Shown here piece by piece: positions 11,532-24,225 of a stretch of 64,000 bases of DNA. Numbering within the stretch: the stretch's first letter is position 1; every line of letters begins with the position of its first letter. The notes under the pieces are model-generated. The model searched no databases, had not been told where the DNA came from, and worked only from the letters and a program-made list of their open reading frames with translations. Origin of the DNA: Adiantum capillus-veneris (Eukaryota; Streptophyta; Polypodiopsida; Polypodiales; Pteridaceae); the NCBI GenBank assembly GCA_014529385.2, contig CM043954.1, positions 6,073,306 through 6,137,305 of the forward strand, in the 5' to 3' direction. The position numbers and the translations under genes are program-made.

Positions 11532-11863
11532 ATGCCCATAAGCGGGCACCCTAATGCTCTCATAATGTGAAAAAGAGAAACTCAAGGACGGCTATGTATA
11601 GGACCGCCTGTGATGGAAGTCTGAGAGTAGACCCTTGGGACCTCACCGATGCCTTGTGCACTTCGTTTTGTGCAAGTCGGGGTCGTCCCCTTCCCCCCTC
11701 ATTGCTAGGGGTGTTGCATCAAAGCTCCCTCCTCGCCTTGGACAACATCTCTAGACACACCAATTTTTCTCCACAGCTCCCTATTGCCTAGTTTGCATGA
11801 GCATGCAGACAAGTGAAGAGGACCACGCCCTTCCCCCCAAAATTAGCCTAGCTCTAATACCAA
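11532..11863 (-). other. Leader-like sequence and primer-binding site of a minus-strand LTR element
   Basis: Next to the LTR-like block at 11864, the minus strand reads TTGGTATTAGAGC (11851-11863). This is close to the initiator-tRNA primer-binding consensus. The remaining ~320 bp is non-coding, as expected for a 5' leader, and ends at the poly-G run where Copia-1 inserted. Confidence 0.5.
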
Positions 11864-11996
11864 TGTAAGACCCTAGGACTACCATGTCCGAATTCTCCAC
11901 CCAACCTCCCTTTATAGCCACCTGAATCTAGGATCCTTTCCCATTGGCAACTGGCCCTTGGGCCGGCCCTTGACCTCCTGGGTTGTTGCTCTTGGC
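11864..11996 (-). repeat. Short LTR-like sequence, probable 5' LTR of a minus-strand element
   Basis: A 133 bp block, TG...CA bounded in the minus orientation. It has a TATA-like TATAAAGG, and a primer-binding-site-like motif directly follows it. It is related along its length to 1421-1564. With Copia-1 removed, the pair would enclose about 4.8 kb. A small non-autonomous element represented by one LTR at each place is an alternative. Confidence 0.55.
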
Positions 11997-12734
11997 ATGA
12001 CATATTTGATGTTTAATTAATTCATGAACCATTCTACAAGTGAGAATGAAAGTGGAAATTACTAGATGTAGAAATTGTGTGTATAACAAGCTTGAAAAGG
12101 AAACTATCTTGTTTCTCCACTTCCAATAGGTCCCAAGGCAAATAGAGTAAGTGGTCAACAAATTGAACTGACCAAAGTTTGAATTTTGATGGAGACAATT
12201 TTCACTTTGCATCAGCTCAGTTTTGGCTTCAAATTTTTTGCTTTCAAAGAAAAAAATATCTGAACCGTTTTTATACGACTATAGATGCTCATAATTTCTA
12301 CCTTGCCAAAAACTTTGTAGATTGCAAAATCACAAGCTTTAGTGTGTGGAAAGTAATGTCCTCCCAATAAAGTAGAGGCTTCAAATTATAGATATAGACT
12401 TTTTTAAAAACAAGGGTGAAGTCAAATTCTCACGAACATAGCATGTAGTAGAGGGACGATGGAGATGTAATAGAGAGTAGCACTCATAGCTTGAGAAAAG
12501 AGGCATTTCAGCCCATGCAGTAAAAGAATGAAATGATTCTTATGCTAGGCGCTTTGATTTGATGCAGTAAAAGAAGCTTTTTGTTGGAGCTTGACTTCAG
12601 CATTTTATGTCAAAGGACATGTTGGATCGTAACTTTTTTGAAAGTTTATCTCTCTTCAAGCTTCCTTTCTCGTATTGATTGCAAACAACTATCCGAGCAA
12701 ATTTTTTGTGGCTAGTCTTCTTTGAATTCTCTCA
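11997..12734. other. No gene seen
   Basis: AT-rich sequence with short open frames only (for example 12179-12370 plus), none with recognisable similarity or gene context. Confidence 0.5.
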
Positions 12735-13868
12735 CACACAGAGATGGCCCAGGGGCCGCACACCGCTCACACACAGTGGCACCACAGTGGAGAAGAGCAA
12801 ATAAGAGAAGGGGGAAGGGGAAAGGACGACACCAAAAATCGGCAATGGTAGCTTCAATTTGATTCAAAAACACCATATACAACCTCCACTTTCACTACAT
12901 AAGAAGGGCACACTCCTCCCTCAGCTTGGCTTCGTCGGCACACACCTCGACAAGCAAAATTTTCCCTTCAATCTTTAGGAAGTTCTCACTGCTAAGAACT
13001 TGTCCAAAACTGCAAAAGAATGGCCTCTTATAGGGTGACCTGCCTATTTTAGGCAACTTCTATTTTTATCAGCCATTGTCGGCTCTTTTTAGCATGCATC
13101 CACATGAACCACTGCTCTTTTTAGCATGCATCCAAATGAACCACTGCCTTGGTAAAATTGTCGGGCATGTCACACCACTGTAGAACACACCCCTTATATG
13201 AGCCATAGCGTCAACGCTATTGGCCCCCAAACAGAAGCACCCAATGCCCTCAAGAAAAGGAAGAAGCCCCTTAAGGTGTGGAAACGAGGTCCACACATGA
13301 TCTACCATATTATCATTGACAAACAACACCATCCAACACCACCAACCACGCTGAAAACGGCCCTCATCGCCCACAACATCCACAAAATTGCCACCTACGG
13401 CCACTACCGCATCAAGCAGTGCGAGATGATGTACCTGCCATAGCCAAGTTTGGCTTAGAGAGCCAACTCTCTCTCTCTCTCTCTCATGAATTCTAAGAGG
13501 CCCTTGGCCCAATACTTATAGCCCAAACCTCCTAGTTCAACCCTCGCATGTGGGGCTACCGTGTGTGCCACGTGGCGGCTCTGGACGAGCTCACCTCATG
13601 GATCTCACAAGATTGAATGCCATGAGTACACAAAAAACCTTTTTTAATCTCCAACTTCAAAGCATTTCCTTCCTCTACCAATTGCTCTAATTCTCGAGCT
13701 GCAAAAACCTACCAAACTATGCTCATGCCGACTCCAATTCCATCCGCCGGCTTTGCATTCCGAAATCATCATGGCTTCAAGCAACCCATCCAAGAAATGG
13801 AGAGATCATCTATGCCATCCCGTTTGCATCGGCTCCTGGCTTCAAACCTTGATACCTCCGTGATCCCA
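12735..13868. repeat. Long direct repeat, left copy (LTR-like)
   Basis: About 1.13 kb that aligns in order with 16775-17974: CTCTCACACAC start, a TTACTACATAAGA-like segment, CTGCAAAAGAATGGC, ACACCCCTTATATGAGCC, AGAAGCCCCTTA, then the shared end CCTTGATAYCTCCG. Several TATA-like motifs appear on the minus strand. The left copy contains a small internal duplication (about 13080-13145, AGCATGCATCCA twice). Divergence is substantial. I could not find a clean TG...CA boundary or a primer site. Confidence 0.6.
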
Positions 13869-16774
13869 ACTTTGATCGACGTGTTGTAACTTTCTATGGT
13901 CTACATGTCACATAGCATCCATAAAACTCTAGTGAGTTTGAAAAAACTCATGGCATGCCTACCAATGCAATCAAACCAACATAAAATTGGCCCTCGGTGA
14001 AACTTAAATTGCTCATATCTTGGCCATTTGAACTCTGATTGATGATCCAAAAGGACTGACATGCACATAAGAAAAGCAATTTAGGCCCATGCATTCACAT
14101 GAGCTCTAACCATCCATCTGCATATGCCCAACTTGGCAAGGATATGCAAACCACTCCAAGCTTCAAATTACTGCCATAACTTGCACACTGTAGCTTCATT
14201 TGAGGAGATATCTAGAATAGCTTGTAGACCACACCAAGGGCCATCTTTGGCTCTCCCATTTCTACATTTTTCACCCTTTGACTAGACATGCTTGACAGGC
14301 ACCATGGTAGAGCACTTTGGACGTGAAACCACATAAAGCATACATATCCACTGCTCTTTCTCTGCCCTTGAACTTCAGAGCTGCCTGAACACTTTGGCAT
14401 GCCCTTGAGAGCATGTAAAACTTGGCATTCTTCATTGCATTGAACAAATTTAGCTGCACCATCATTGCCCAAACCCATTGTTGAACATTCATGTTTAAAC
14501 ACAAAAAGCCTTTATTCACCTAGAAATTGCAAAACTAATGAACATTGCGAGAAAACCAAAAACACCACTACGATATGTACAAAATCGTATTCCTACTTCA
14601 TGCTGCCTCTTCTCAAACAAGTTTCCGAACCCCCTACTTCATCAAACCTCCTAGATCAAACACCTGGCATCTCCCTGGCATTGAGCCTCACCCATCCATC
14701 TACAACAACTTTCGATAGTACTATACCCAAGAACGTAGCCATCCATGCACACAATAAGCCCATAGGATTCTTGCACCACTCTGGGCATCACCCTACCTCC
14801 GTTATGATTCAAAAATATCACCACTATGCACACCATGCTGCTGCATATGCACACCTGACCCTCCCTCCCAACCATGTAAAGAGGAGTCTCCCTCAAGAGA
14901 ATCCCATATCCAATTGATAACCCATTGCACATATGTACTCACAAGAATACCTTTCAACCATGACTAATGTACCTCCTTTGAAAGTTGGAACAAGATGGGA
15001 TTCTCTTTCATGCACCATGGAACATACTCTTTGCATTGGGAATTCTTCCATTCCCTGCTCCATGCTCTCCTTCACACCTACAATGTACTCAAGCCCTTCC
15101 TCATCAACTGGCCCTTCAAGGACACCCAACACCTCTACCTTATCAACTTCACTTGCATGGTCTTCAAGCGCCGGCTCTATTGCTGCATCCTTACCCAAAG
15201 AAGGGAGAAACACACCCCTTACCTCGATATCCACCTGCTCCTCCTCTATAATCAAGGCTTCTCTATCTCTCTCAACAAAGTTTTGTACGTGATGCACCAA
15301 TGTAGCACAATCCACTGCAACTTTAACAAGCACAACCACACCACATAACATCTTCACCTGCATGTCCACCCCTGTTGACTTGGACGACTCCACTTGGCTT
15401 TTATCCAGCATCTCGTTTGCACTTCTTTCTGTTCGTCACCTACATCTTTCACATCTTTGTCCACATGTAAGAGATCAATTTTTTCATACCTTGAATAGGA
15501 TGACTCCGCTCCTAGGTTGTATCTGCATCCAGATAATTTCTATAGTTTGCTTCAACCTCCTCTTCTGTCTCAAGGTCAGGGATTTCCTCTACCTTCATCG
15601 CTTCAACATCATCTAAAAACCACCCTTTCTGATCTCTAGCACACATCAATGGAGCTTGACCAATCATTCATGGGGGCTTGTCCATGCATCTTCTACCCGA
15701 TCTAGAACTGCTTTCACTTCTTTCACCGTGAAACTTTCCTAACTAACATCTTGGGCATAGATATTACTCTCTATCTTTGCAACCATAGAATCCTCACTTT
15801 CTCTTGTATCGGCAGACTCTCTAGCATTGGCTTCACCTTTGCTTCCACTACATCAACCTGCTTTGGCACCACTGCATATGACAGACCGTGCCTAGCTTGC
15901 TGTTTCTTCAAGGTCTTCTTGGTTTGGCCTCTTGCCAAATTAACGCTTTTGCATACGTCACAGGCCCATCCACCTCTACCTTATCTCAAACATTCTCATG
16001 CAGGCAATCCATAAACTTGCTGAGCTTTATAAAATCAACATAATTTGTAGCAGTTACCTGGATAAGATGTCCCCAAAGAGCTTCAAATTCCCACTTGAAC
16101 GCTAGGAAATCACCATCCAAGCTTTGCTGCAATCCATCCAACTTCCACTTTACTTCATCCAACTGCACCTCAACTGCACATCCACCATAATTTGTGCCAA
16201 AAGTCCACTTTCAAAGTCACCCAATTTATTTTTTGTTAATTACATAATCTGTCATACGATCTTTTTTATTTACCACGAACTAGGAGCAAAAAAACTTGAA
16301 TTGCACCTTCATCTCTTGACAATCTGCTCTCAAGTAGAAGTAGATCATAATCTTGCAACCAAGTCTCCACATCTTCAACCCCAATGAAAATAAGAAAACC
16401 CAATCACACCATCTTTAACACCACTGCTCTTCAAAAGCCGCACATCAGACTTCACCAATATTGTGCTTTAACCTTCAATTAGGAGCAATCAGATGCTCCT
16501 TTGTGGGGGCACTAGAAGGGGACCAGAAGATGGAGAGGGGGAATGCAAGCACACACAGAAACACACTTAAAAACACACCAGATTGCCTCTCTATAGCCCA
16601 AGGCACCCAAGACACCCCACTCCTCTCAGAATCACCTTCAAAATTTCACACTTCCACAAAAAAACCACCACTTGTATGCAAACCAATGTGCACACGCTTC
16701 GCACAACTAGTCAATAATCACCGGATTTTGCCCGCTTCCAAGCACTTCCACAACACAACACCTCTCTCCCTTCC
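13869..16774 (-). other. Interior of a probable non-autonomous LTR element, decayed
   Basis: Lies between the long direct repeats. Protein-like segments occur mainly on the minus strand: an acidic stretch at 14893-15411, and at about 15930-16390 a gag-like reading with ETWLQDYDLLLLESRLSRD, then KWKLDGLQQSLDG and YAKALIWQEAKPRR in broken frames. I cannot assign these to a named family. No integrase or RT motif is visible, so a LARD- or TR-GAG-type derivative is the best guess. Confidence 0.4.
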
Positions 16775-17974
16775 TCTCTCACACACACACAGACGGCCCC
16801 AAGGGTGCACACCACTCACACACACAAGCACCACATACACTGAAGAAAAGCAAAGAAGAGAAGGGGGAAGGAGGAAGAGATGAAATAAAAAATCAGCAAT
16901 GGTAGCTTCAGTTTGATTAAAAAACACAACCTCCACTTTTTCTACATAAGAGGGGCACACTTCTCCCTTGGCTTGGATCTATCAGCACACACCTCAACAA
17001 TCGAAATTCTCCCTTCACTCTTCACTCTTCAGACCATCAGAGCTCTGCCCTCAAAGCTCTCCTCTTGAAGCTTTCACCGCCCTTGCTGTAGAAAACTCCC
17101 CTTGCTGCTAAGAACTTATCAAAAACTGCAAAAGAATGGCGTCTTATAGGGTGAGCCACTATCAGTCATTATCAAAACTTTCAACATATCGAAACTTTTC
17201 AATATATCTTATAGGGTGAGACACTATAGTCAACTTATCAAAACTTGTATTTTTATCAGCCACTATCAAATCCTTTCAACATATATCCACATGAACCATT
17301 GCCTTGTCAAGATTCCCGTATGTCACACCACTGCGGGAGCACACCCCTTATATGAGCCGTAGCACCGAATGCCCTCAATAAAAGGAAGAAGCCCCTTAGG
17401 GAACAACAATGGGGCACAAACAGGCTTTGCCACATCAGCATGATGGACAACACCGTCAAACACCGCCAACTACACTGACAACGGCTGCTGTCGGCCACAT
17501 CATCCACACAATTTCCAGCTACAACCACCACCACTGGGAGCACCGCCAGCGGGCGCACCCGTCATAACCAAGTTAAGAGATCCCACTCTCTTTGTCCACT
17601 TATGCATTCCAAGAGGCTCACGGCCCAGGTATTATATCCCAAACCTCCTTGCTCGGCCCTTTGGCGGCTCTAGACGAGCTCACCCCCTTGGACGTCACAA
17701 GATTGAATGCCATGCACACTAAAAACATTTTTTTGTGTCCAACTTCAAAGAATTGTCTTCGTCCAACTTCAAAGAATTGCCTTCCTTTGCCGAGTGCTGC
17801 GATTGTCAAGCCATAAAAACCTATCAAAAGCTCCTCATGCTGAATCCAATTTCATACGCCAGCTTTGCATTGCAACATCATCATGGCTTCAAAAAATGCG
17901 TCCAAAAAGCGGAGAAATCATCTACCTCCATCCCCTTTGCATCTGCTCGATTTCAAACCTTGATATCTCCGCTC
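16775..17974. repeat. Long direct repeat, right copy (LTR-like)
   Basis: The partner of 12735-13868, with insertions: a repeated CTTATCAAAA/CTTTCAACATATC block at about 17125-17285, and a duplicated GTCCAACTTCAAAGAATTG at about 17737-17778. Divergence from the left copy indicates an old insertion or duplication. Confidence 0.6.
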
Positions 17975-18645
17975 ACAATAGCTACACCCCATCGCTGCTG
18001 ATGATGGGATGTAGCAATATAATGTTAAACAAATAGTGCATCCAGCAAGAGGCCCTAATGAGATTTCATCTCTTGACAAAATCCGGCACACCTTGAAATA
18101 TTGGCCTAGCAATGTCTTGTGATCTTTGCATGTTAGCTAGAGCATATGTTTGGCTCTTTCTATTGATGCTTTTGTGCTCGCCACGGCTTACAAATGCTAA
18201 TGGGATATTGTAAGGAACAACAATTTGGACGTCTCAAATTTGCAATCAATGTTCCACCAACCTCTAGCTAGACTCCAACTCCAATCACGGGGTCTTATAA
18301 AAATCATGTGTATTATTTCTCTATGTAGATGATGGGAAATGCCATTTTGCAGCTCAACATCAACCTATTTTTCTTGTAGCCACATGGAGCTCATGAACCT
18401 TATAGCTACACAAAGGATTTTGGAGTGCTACAATGCCTTTTGCATATGCAAAGGACTCCCCCCTTAGATACAATGCCTTATATATTTCTTGGTAGGCTAC
18501 CGGATTTTTGAACGCACTCATAACCTTTATTGGATAGCTACACCCCATCATCGATGATCGAGTGTATAGGTGATGAAACAAATTTAATGCTATTAAGTTT
18601 TGATCATTGACTATAATGGCCTATCGTCGGGGTTGGCCAAATGAA

Positions 18646-18682
<37 letters not shown>

Positions 18683-18715
18683 AAAATGAACAATGATTTT
18701 TTTTGGAACATCAAC
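17975..18715. other. No gene seen
   Basis: Non-coding. AGCTACACCCCATC occurs twice (about 17981 and 18537). A (CT)n tract is at 18652-18679, just left of the Copia-2 boundary. Confidence 0.5.
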
Positions 18716-19442
18716 TGTTAGGAAATATGGCATAGCTAAGTAGATGATGAGTAGTTTACTTAATGGAGAGAGACAAATTATCACACACAAGATATTATAG
18801 AGTAGAGTAGAGAGAGAGAGACAACACACACAATATACGTGGTTCACCTAATGTGGGCTACATCCACAGGAAAGCAGCCATGCAATGGCTTTGGTACTTC
18901 AAACAAGAAGTAGGTTACAAAGGGATTATACCCTTAATAGAGATCCCACCTTGCTTCAATTTCACCACCTCAAATCCACCTTGTTGCATCAACTTCACAC
19001 TCTAAAATGTGTGTAGAAATGGCCTCCTTTTATAGGCCAAAATGGCTGTCCTCTCTCATGAGAGGCAGTTGTGTGTAGTCGCCCTTGTGTAGACTAGTCC
19101 AAATGGACCCTCCAATCTGCCCATGTGTGGAGGCCCTTGAGAAGACAAGTACGCCTTTGAAATTGGACACCAGCCATTGACTTCCGACCACTGGCCACCG
19201 GCTATTGACTACCGGCCATTGATCAACCGACCAAATGGCCGGCCGTTTTTTGACTACTTTTAGGCCGCCGTCCGGCCATAATATTTTGGCGAAGCCAGTC
19301 TCGAGCTTTGGCCGTGAAAAGTTTGGTTTCCGGCGACTGATTTTTGTTCATGTACGATGGCTTCTCCTCATAATGGGGGCCTTATGAATGTGCGCTTTTT
19401 ATACATAAATTACAAGGGGTAAATGAGGCTCCATCCTTAACA
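18716..19442 (-). repeat. Copia-2 3' LTR
   Basis: 727 bp. On the plus strand it starts TGTTAGGAAATATGG and ends CCTTAACA. It contains the inverted GGCCGG-rich minisatellite region around 19180-19270 and a TATA-like TTTTATAGGCC complement near 19031. Confidence 0.9.
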
Positions 19443-19502
19443 ATCTCCCACTTGGAGACTGATCTCCAAACCAAACCTGGAATCGCTTTCCATCCTGGCT
19501 TC

Positions 19503-22500
19503 TTATCCTTGAATGCCAATTAAAGATGAGAAAAATCTCAATTTCTCCTTGTTGACCACCTTTGTAAGCATGTCTACAGGATTTTCACTTGTATGCACCT
19601 TTCCTAGCTTTAGCTGTCCCTCTTTCAAAAGAGTGCGTATGAAGTGATATCTCACCTTTGTCCTTGAATGAAAGGTTGAGTTCTTTGCAAGATGGATAGC
19701 ACTTTGGGTATCACTATACAAGACACAATTGTCTTGTTTGAATCCAAGCTCTTCTAAGAATCTGTGAAGCCACATAATTTCTTTGCTTGCCTCTGTCATT
19801 GTCACATACTCTGCTTCCGTGGTAGAAAGTGAGACCACTTTTTGTAGCTTTGAAGCCCAGCTTATTGCTATGCCTCCAATCGTGAAGACATAGCTAATAG
19901 TGCTCCTTTGAGTATCTTATTCACCTGCCATATATGCATCCGCATAACCTTGAAGAAAAATATCAGTTCCTCCAAATTACAAAGCATTTGTTGTTGTCCC
20001 TTTCAGATACCTAAGTATCCACTTCACAGCTTGCCAGTGCTCTTTACCTGGGTTTTCCATGAACCTACTTACAACTCCCATTGCATGTGCAATGTCTGGC
20101 CTTGTCCAACCCATAGCATACATAAGAGAACCTACCGTTGCAACATATGGAACTTTATACATATATGCTATCTCCTCGTGTCTTTGGACACATATCCTTG
20201 GTTAGTTTAAAGTGACCAGCCAAAGGTGTAGAAACCGTTTTTACATTTTGCATTGCAAAACTTTCTGGTACCTTCTTGATGAAATCCTCTTGAGATAGCT
20301 TTATTGTCTTCTTCATCCTGTCCCTTGATATCTTCATACCAAGTATCTTCTTTGCAGCACCTAAATCTTTCATTGAAAAAGATTTAGATAGCTTCTCTTT
20401 TAGGTCTTTGATGTCCTGCATATGTTAGCACTTGCAATCAGCATGTCATCAACATACAACATTAGGATGATGAACTTTTCATCTCCCAAATTCTTCGTGT
20501 AGACAAAATGATGTGAGTTGCACCTTCTAAATCCATGATCCAATATCCATCGATCGAACTTCAAGTACCATTGTCTTGATGCTTGCTTTAAACCATTCAA
20601 GCTCTTCTTTAATTTGCAAACCATTTTCTCCTTACCTTTTACTTCATACCCCTTTGGTTGAAGCATGTAAATTTCCTCATCTAAGTCACCGTGAGGGAAT
20701 GCTACATTTACATCCATTTGCTCAAAATTTGAATCATGAGCAACCACAAGGCTTAAGACACAAGCCTAATTGAGTTCATTTTCACAACAAGAGAAAATAT
20801 TTCATTGAAGTCAATACCTTTCTTTTGAGAAAACCCTTTTACCACAAGCTTAGACTTGTACCTTTTTTTCCCACCTTCTTCTTCCTTTAGCTTGTACACC
20901 CATTTGTTCTGAAGTGCCCGCTTACCTTTAGGCAACTCAACCAACTCCCATGTTTGGTTGCAATGTAATGAGTCCATCTCCACTTGAATGCTCTTTATCC
21001 ATTCTTCTTTGGATTCATGTTGCATAGCTTCCTCGTATGATTCCGGCTCTCCAGAATATGAGATCAAGAGATGGTTGAAGGAAGGAATAAACCTTTCTGG
21101 AGGTCTACTTGCTCTTGTAGATCTTCGGGGAATAGGTTGAGGCTCTTTGTTTGGTTTAACGTTGTTATACGTTGTCACCGTTTGCACTCCTTGAGTCTTC
21201 ACCGTCCTCAAGCTCCATGTACTGATCACCTGTTTCTTTTGTTTGTTTTCTTTCCAAGTAATCTTTGTACATATTTTGTTCATTGAAACTTATATCCCTA
21301 CTTCTAAAAATTTTACCATCTTCAGGATTCCATAGGAGATACCCAAATTCACCTTCTCCATAGCCAATGAAGAAACACTTTTTGGACTTTGCATCTAGCT
21401 TTGATCTTAGGTTTCTATCTATGTGCATGAAAGCCTCACACCCAAACACTTTGAGGAATGCATAGTTCACCGGGTTACCGATCCACGCCTCCTCTAGAAC
21501 TCCCCCATCCAATGCCATTGAGTGTGTCCGGTTGATTAAGTACACAGACGTACTTACTGCTTTTGCCTAAAGCTCAAGCGGTAGGCCTGCATGTAGCCAC
21601 ATGCTTCATGCTCACTCCATGATTGTCCTATTCATCCTTTCCCAAATCCCATTTTGTTGAGGTGTACTTGGGGTTGTTTTTTGCCTCTGAATGCCATTGC
21701 TAGCACAAAAGCTTTCAAAAGCTTGGATGCAATATTTTCCTTCATTGTCGGATCTGAGGCATTTAACCTTGGTACTTGCCTCATTCTTCACAAAGGCTTT
21801 CCACCTTTGAAATATGAAAAACACATCGGACTTATCCTTCATGACATAAAACCATGTTTTTCTAGTTGCATCGTCTATGAAAGTTACATAGTACAATGAG
21901 CTCAAGTTTTTTTGTTTTTTCTTTCATTTCCTGATTATATTTTTGAGATTTTACCCTCTTTTGTTTACCATAAACACAATCTTCATAGAACTTCAAGTCC
22001 ACTTCTTTCAAACATGGTAGAAGCTTCTTTGATTAAAGGATTGCATTCCTTTGGAACGCATATGCCTAAGCCGGTAGTGCCACACCGAACTGTCTTCTGT
22101 AGTTGTTGCACAAGGTGGAGATTGTGAGCTGACAGTACACAAGTAAAGTGTACCAATCTTTTCTCCTTTGGAAACCACCAAAGATCCCTTTGAGATCTTC
22201 CACCGTTTGTTTCCAAATGCAATGTTGTAACCTTCATCGTCCAATTATCCTGTAGAGATAAAATTCTTGCAAAGAAAAGGAACATGCCTAACATCTTTAA
22301 GCTTCCATTTATTTTTGTTAGCAGTTTTTACACAAACTATACCTTTGCCGACAATTTCACAAGCTTCATCATCTCCCAAGCATACATACCCAAAATTACC
22401 TTTGGTGTAATCTTGGAAATGTTGCTTGTGTGGTGTCACATGGAATTAAGCCCAAGAATCTACTATCGAGGAATTAGACACATTGTCTAATGAAATAATT

Positions 22501-23394
22501 AGAGCATCTTGCTCTACTTTACATGCCACAATGGCCTCCGGTGGCATGTAAAGTAGAGCATCTTGCTCTACTTTACATGCCACAATGGCCTCCGATGTTA
22601 GCTTGTTGTCTTGAGACTCTGACTCCTTCTACTTCTTGGACCAGCAATCCTTCGTTGCGTGGCCGCAATTACAACATTCAAGAACTGACTTTGTGCGTGA
22701 CTTGCTCCGCCTTGAGCGATCACGACCCTTTTGGTTTCTGAACCTCTCCTTAGGCCTTCCTCTTGTTTTGATTGACAGTGCAGCACTTGATGAGTCTCTT
22801 GTGCTTCTCCTTCGCATTTCCTTGCATAGGAGAACACCCACAACATCATCAAACTTAAGTGTATTTGTACCAAAAATAGAATTACTTACAACCATCACAA
22901 GACTGTCCCAACTATCCGGTAGAGACGATAGTATAAGGAGAGCTCGCACTTCATCATCAAAATTTATTTTCATCGATCGAAGTTGACTTATGTTGGTGTT
23001 AAAGTCATTTAGGTGTTCTGCAACTGAACCATTTTCTGCCATCTTTAGATTGAACAAGTGCTTCATGAGAAATACCTTATTGGATGCTGATGATTTCTCG
23101 TAGAGGCCGGCCGTCAAGTGACTTCATCAAGTCCTCCGTGGTCTTCATCTCCGAAAGATTGAAGGCCGCACTTGATTCCAAGCTTTTAATTGGATTGTTC
23201 CCAGTGTCTTTCGGTCAAGGACAATCCATGCTTCATCTACCATCATTGCGGGCTTCTTTTGCGAGATTCTTTGTAAGACCGCCTAATGGCAAATAGAGGT
23301 CCTTCTGGTAGAGATAGTCTTCAATCTGTATCTTCCAATGTTAGTAGTTTTTTCCATTGAACTTCTTGTTTTTGAGCTTCCCTTCCTCCGCCAT
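19503..23394 (-). pseudogene. Copia-2 gag-pol pseudogene
   Basis: The start codon position (complement of CAT at 23392-23394) matches that of Copia-1. Recognisable pieces in order: Gag 22629-23394, with a damaged zinc knuckle (CCNCG then a short gap, ATKDCWSKK); protease region about 22440-22470, with a stop where the active-site stretch should run on; GAG-pre-integrase about 21990-22130; integrase 21165-21905; RT 19977-21283 including LYVDDMLIAS near 20430-20455; RNase H 19503-19838. Frameshifts separate most of these. An inverted duplication at 22501-22594 disrupts the Gag/protease linker. It still shows HGD and QPKGYE where Copia-1 has HVD and QPKEYE. Confidence 0.92.
22501..22594. repeat. 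54 bp tandem duplication that also forms a hairpin
   Basis: The 40 bp starting AGAGCATCTTGCTCTAC at 22501 recurs at 22555. The 14 bp between them (GTGGCATGTAAAGT) is the inverse of the preceding repeat end, so GTGGCATGTAAAGTAGAG pairs with CTCTACTTTACATGCCAC. Confidence 0.9.
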
Positions 23395-23466
23395 TACTCC
23401 CACTTAATTCAAGGATCCTTTCCTTGAGATACTTTAGCTACGAGGAAACCTTGCTCTGATACCAAT

Positions 23467-23537
23467 TGTTAAGAAATATGACATAGCTAAGTAGATGAAT
23501 GAGTAGTTTACTTAATGGAGAGAGACAAATCATCACA

Positions 23538-23586
<49 letters not shown>

Positions 23587-24225
23587 ACAATATACGTGGT
23601 TCACCCAATGTGAGCTACATCCACGAAATAGCAGCCACTCAATGGCTTTAGTACTTCAAACAAGAAGCAAGTTACCTAGTGATTATACCTTAATAGATCT
23701 CTCGCCTTGCTTCATTCTGACCACCTCACATCCACCTTGTTACATCAACTTCACCCTCTAAAAGTGTGTAGAAATGGCCTTCTTTTATAGTCCAAAATGG
23801 CTATCCTCTCTCATGAGTGGCAGCCGTGTGTAACCACCCTTGTGTATACTAGTCCAAATGGACTCTCCAATCCGGATGCCCATGTTTGGCCGCCCTTGAG
23901 AAGACAAGTCCGCCTTTGAAATCGGCCACTGGCTATTGACTTCCGACCACCTGCCACCGGCCATTGACTACCGGTCATCGGCCAACCGGCTAAACAATCG
24001 GCCATTTTTTGACTACTTTCCGGCCGCCGTCTTGCCATAATATTTCGACGAAAAGGAATATTTCGGCAAACTAATCTCTAGCTTTGCTCGAGACTGGGCG
24101 TAAAAGTTGTTTTCTTTGGCGAGTGATTTTTCTTCATGCACGACGGCTTCTCCTCATAATGGGGGCTTTACAAATGTACATTTTTAATACAAAAAATTAC
24201 AAGGGGTCAAGCTCCAAACTTAACA
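23467..24225 (-). repeat. Copia-2 5' LTR
   Basis: 759 bp, from TGTTAAGAAATATG to CTTAACA on the plus strand. It contains a (GA)n expansion at about 23542-23584 that the partner LTR has only in short form. Confidence 0.9.

Larger units (their letters stand above)
18716..24225 (-). mobile_element. Copia-2: degenerate minus-strand Copia element, same family as Copia-1
   Basis: About 5.5 kb with LTRs at 18716-19442 and 23467-24225. On the minus strand it reads TGTTAAGGATGG...TTTCCTAACA, like Copia-1. A primer-binding site (complement TTGCTCTGATACCAAT) lies at 23451-23466, and a polypurine-tract complement at 19443-19455. The interior matches the Copia-1 protein throughout but is broken by many stops and frameshifts. 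The flanks TCAAC and CACAA do not form a target duplication. Confidence 0.93.

Noticed and set aside
13069-13512. 147-residue minus-strand ORF
   Set aside because: It lies within the LTR-like direct repeat; the corresponding frame at 17307-17558 is not preserved, so it is not under coding constraint.
14893-15411. 172-residue acidic minus-strand ORF with overlapping plus-strand ORFs
   Set aside because: Open frames on both strands in the same place with no recognisable domain; treated as part of the decayed element interior.
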